NCBI GenBank assembly: GCA_016222925.1
Contig: JACRQB010000273.1
Location: 1-5,974, forward strand
Length of the DNA stretch: 5,974 nucleotides
Direction of reading: 5' to 3'
Source: Nitrospirota bacterium
GTDB lineage: Bacteria; Nitrospirota; Nitrospiria; Nitrospirales; Nitrospiraceae
The translations under genes and the position numbers were made by a program. Positions 4,342 to 5,974 of the stretch are shown in pieces. The notes beneath the pieces are model-generated. The model was not told the origin of the DNA. It did not search any database and worked only from the letters and a program-made list of their open reading frames with translations. Numbering within the stretch: the first letter of the stretch is position 1; each line of letters starts with the position of its first letter.

Positions 4342-5040
4342 CTAAAAATTTCCGGCCACGGCGGCGCTCAGTTTCTGTTGGAGCAACGGCGTCGCTTCGG
4401 CTTCGTCCAATTTCTTTTGATGCACATCGGCGGCCAGTCTGGTTTGGTACACGCCGGGCTCCTCGCCTGTTCCTGTCTTCATTCCGTTGGGGACTGGCAC
4501 GGGACTCTGCTCGGTAATTTGCACGTCGGCCACGCAGGCATAATTCACGTCGTCCGGCATCTTGGGAGCGGATGACGAAGAACTGAAGAGATCGCCGATG
4601 CCTTGGATCGCGCTCAACCCCATCGATGCCGCAGCGCCGCCCATTGCGCCGTATGGTCCCGCCATACTCGCCATGCTGGTCAGGCCTTGCATGGCACCCA
4701 TCGCCGAATTGAACGCGGAACCGTACCCGCTCGCCACCATCGCCTCAACAGGCATTTCGGGCTTTGTAATATTGCAATACACAATGTTCGCGAGCACGAC
4801 GTAATGAGCGGCGCTGGGGTCTTGGATGATCTGATAACCCTTTGCGGTTAAACGAGCGCCGAGATCGGAGAGCGACACGCCTTGGTTGTCCGATGAATTG
4901 CGCGCCTGGATAAACACCGTTTTCGCCGTCGATGGCGCCAAGAAAAACGTGTTGCTCGTGATGAGGTCGGAGTCTTTGATGTTACCGGCGTAGGCGGGGA
5001 GCGGGAGGCAGAGGGCGATGGTCAACGCGAAATAGCGCAA
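4342..5040 (-). CDS. TraT-family protein with cleavable signal peptide, TTG start
   Basis: A 232-residue protein starting at TTG 5040, because AGGAGG lies 9 nt upstream and the result is a clean signal peptide (MRYFALTIALCLPLPAYA, cut before GNIKD). The ATG at 5097 would lie upstream of this ribosome site and inside the -35 box. TraT features are present: NTFFLAPSTAKTVFIQARNS, then RLTAKGYQIIQDPSAAHYVV, a small-residue region rich in Gly, Ala and Met (about 100-155), YACVADVQITE, and EATPLLQQKLSAAVAGNF at the end. No lipobox cysteine follows the signal, so it is predicted to be periplasmic or outer-membrane but not lipidated, unlike its neighbour. The two probably form a promoter-driven operon, perhaps a hetero-oligomer. 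The duplication is old, since the proteins differ widely outside the motifs. Confidence 0.78.
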   Translation of the reverse strand: MRYFALTIALCLPLPAYAGNIKDSDLITSNTFFLAPSTAKTVFIQARNSSDNQGVSLSDLGARLTAKGYQIIQDPSAAHYVVLANIVYCNITKPEMPVEAMVASGYGSAFNSAMGAMQGLTSMASMAGPYGAMGGAAASMGLSAIQGIGDLFSSSSSAPKMPDDVNYACVADVQITEQSPVPVPNGMKTGTGEEPGVYQTRLAADVHQKKLDEAEATPLLQQKLSAAVAGNF

Positions 5041-5068
5041 GCTCTGTTCCTCCTTTGAGCCGAGGCGG

Positions 5069-5097
5069 ATTGTACGCCACCGCTTTGGGAACGGCAA
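5069..5097 (-). promoter_or_regulatory. sigma70-like promoter of the TraT operon
   Basis: On the minus strand TTGCCG (-35, 5097-5092) is followed after exactly 17 nt by TACAAT (-10, 5074-5069). It ends 28 nt before the TTG start and about 17 nt after the upstream gene's stop codon. Both boxes are near consensus and spacing is ideal. This also supports the TTG start over the ATG at 5097. Confidence 0.65.
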
Positions 5098-5113
5098 CTA
5101 CCCAGAATTCTCT

Positions 5114-5968
5114 TTAAGGACCTCCACTGCCGGCCGGTTGGGCCGTTTGGCTCGATTTCCGCCTCAGCGTCATGGTCGTGACTTCGTTGCACAGTTTCTT
5201 GCAAGTGGTCTTCATTGTCTTGGTTGCCAGCACATCGCCCTGGTTCACGATCGTCCAGCCGTTCACGGGGAACCCAGCCAGTTGCCAATTGAACGTCATA
5301 AACCGTGTGATATTGAACAGGCCGCTCCAGAAGGCCGTCGGCACCGGAGGCGGGGGAGTTACTCCCTTGCCCTCGACGATCACAATGCAGGGCGCCATCA
5401 GTGACGGGACCGTCTCGTAATACAGCGGCCCCTGGCCGACGTAGCCTCGCTCTCGCGTATACCGCAAGGGCACGACGGCGCGCGCATGCGATTTTCCATA
5501 TTGCACCGTGCCGACGATCATGCTGTCGAACTCCAGCACCAGCGACGGCGCGGCCATTTGCCAGAGATTCTTGGACTTGATACGGCCCGCCTTCGATGTG
5601 CCCTTGTTGACATAAAAGCCCGGCGGATCGTTCGGGTCGCCCAAGTCCGATGGAGCGACAAACCGAAAGACGGCCGGCGTCCTGGGCGCAGTTCCGACGG
5701 AAGCCGGCGACGCATGACCGCCTCGATAGTCTTCGATCTCGGATAGCCGACCCCAGGTCGGTTGAGCGCTCTTCACCGTGCGGATTTCTGCTTTCACGTC
5801 GGTGGATTGGCCCGGCGCCACGTCCTCCGTTTTGGTCGGCGGCGTAAAGTGCAGTTTCACGCATTCGCTGCCGTTCTGCTGGTCGTCCGGCTTGTTCCAT
5901 TTATTTTCGGCTTCGCCGTAGGCTTTCTTCGCGAGATACGCGATGATGTCTACGCCCTTTCTCGCCAT
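5114..5968 (-). CDS. Hypothetical protein, possibly the C-terminal part of a longer gene
   Basis: I do not recognise this protein. The frame is open from the window edge; the first visible ATG (5968) gives 284 residues, but only 6 bases lie upstream, so the true start may be outside. No signal peptide is seen in the visible part. Residues about 35-130 look beta-rich, like an immunoglobulin-type module, with VKLHFTPPTKTEDVAPGQST, then VKAEIRTVKSAQPTWGRLSE and FVAPSDLGDPNDPPGFYVNK. A further beta-rich region has LVLEFDSMIVGTVQYGKSHA. A proline run (TPPPPVPTAFW) at about 204 is followed by a segment with two cysteines (TCKKLCNEV). The tail is Gln/Gly-rich. It may be a secreted or surface protein, since TraT genes follow it, but that is inferred. 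Codon use resembles its neighbours. Confidence 0.5.
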   Translation of the reverse strand: MARKGVDIIAYLAKKAYGEAENKWNKPDDQQNGSECVKLHFTPPTKTEDVAPGQSTDVKAEIRTVKSAQPTWGRLSEIEDYRGGHASPASVGTAPRTPAVFRFVAPSDLGDPNDPPGFYVNKGTSKAGRIKSKNLWQMAAPSLVLEFDSMIVGTVQYGKSHARAVVPLRYTRERGYVGQGPLYYETVPSLMAPCIVIVEGKGVTPPPPVPTAFWSGLFNITRFMTFNWQLAGFPVNGWTIVNQGDVLATKTMKTTCKKLCNEVTTMTLRRKSSQTAQPAGSGGP

Positions 5969-5974
5969 CGAGAG

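Noticed and set aside
5041..5097. ATG 5097 as start of the signal-peptide TraT gene
   Set aside because: It overlaps the -35 box of a good promoter, lies upstream of the AGGAGG site and would bury the signal peptide; TTG 5040 fits everything.
5022..5900. 292-residue minus-strand frame overlapping the gene at 5114-5968
   Set aside because: Arg-rich shadow translation with no recognisable motif, which also runs through the intergenic promoter.
1..5974. tRNA, rRNA or CRISPR array
   Set aside because: No cloverleaf, rRNA-like segment or regularly spaced direct repeats were seen.

Overview
The window reads as an accessory stretch of a Gram-negative bacterial chromosome. It has moderate-to-high GC, clear Shine-Dalgarno sites, and outer-membrane TraT-like proteins. 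Nothing fixes the species: a Nitrospirota- or proteobacteria-like host would fit the TldD, YggL and HicB relatives, but that is inference.

Nearly all genes lie on the minus strand, so the biological order runs from high to low coordinates. Right part (about 5968 to 3569): an unrecognised protein that may begin outside the window, then a good sigma70-type promoter and two adjacent TraT-family genes. The first TraT has an ordinary signal peptide and a TTG start. The second is a probable lipoprotein with a methionine/glycine-rich insert.

Central part (3516 to about 1380): the strongest signal, a small integron cassette array with no integrase in view. A 52-bp block ending in a core that closely resembles an integron attI junction (CCTAAACATA|GTTAGCC) is followed by cassette 2, a membrane-anchored pYEATS-domain protein, and its attC. 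Next comes cassette 1, a two-gene unit encoding a winged-helix protein and a winged-helix + HEPN (RNKCGH) protein, with its own attC. After that is the truncated start of a third, cupin-like cassette. Both attC sites fold into imperfect hairpins with one extrahelical base, and each cassette's first bases complement its own terminal R'' box, as cassette insertion predicts. The contents look like conflict or defence modules.

Left part (1351 to 1): a plus-strand hicB antitoxin gene whose hicA partner survives only as a start codon and a few degenerate codons; a second copy of the 52-bp attI-like block; a yggL-family ribosome-binding-protein gene; a second stub of the same cupin N-terminus; and the promoter and first 49 codons of a TldD/PmbA-family gene. 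The order 'attI-like block, cassette(s), cupin stub' therefore occurs twice, suggesting two related integration loci or a duplicated and eroded array. An inverted partial copy of the block (926-948) forms a 23-bp inverted repeat with the left copy, around a gene-free spacer.
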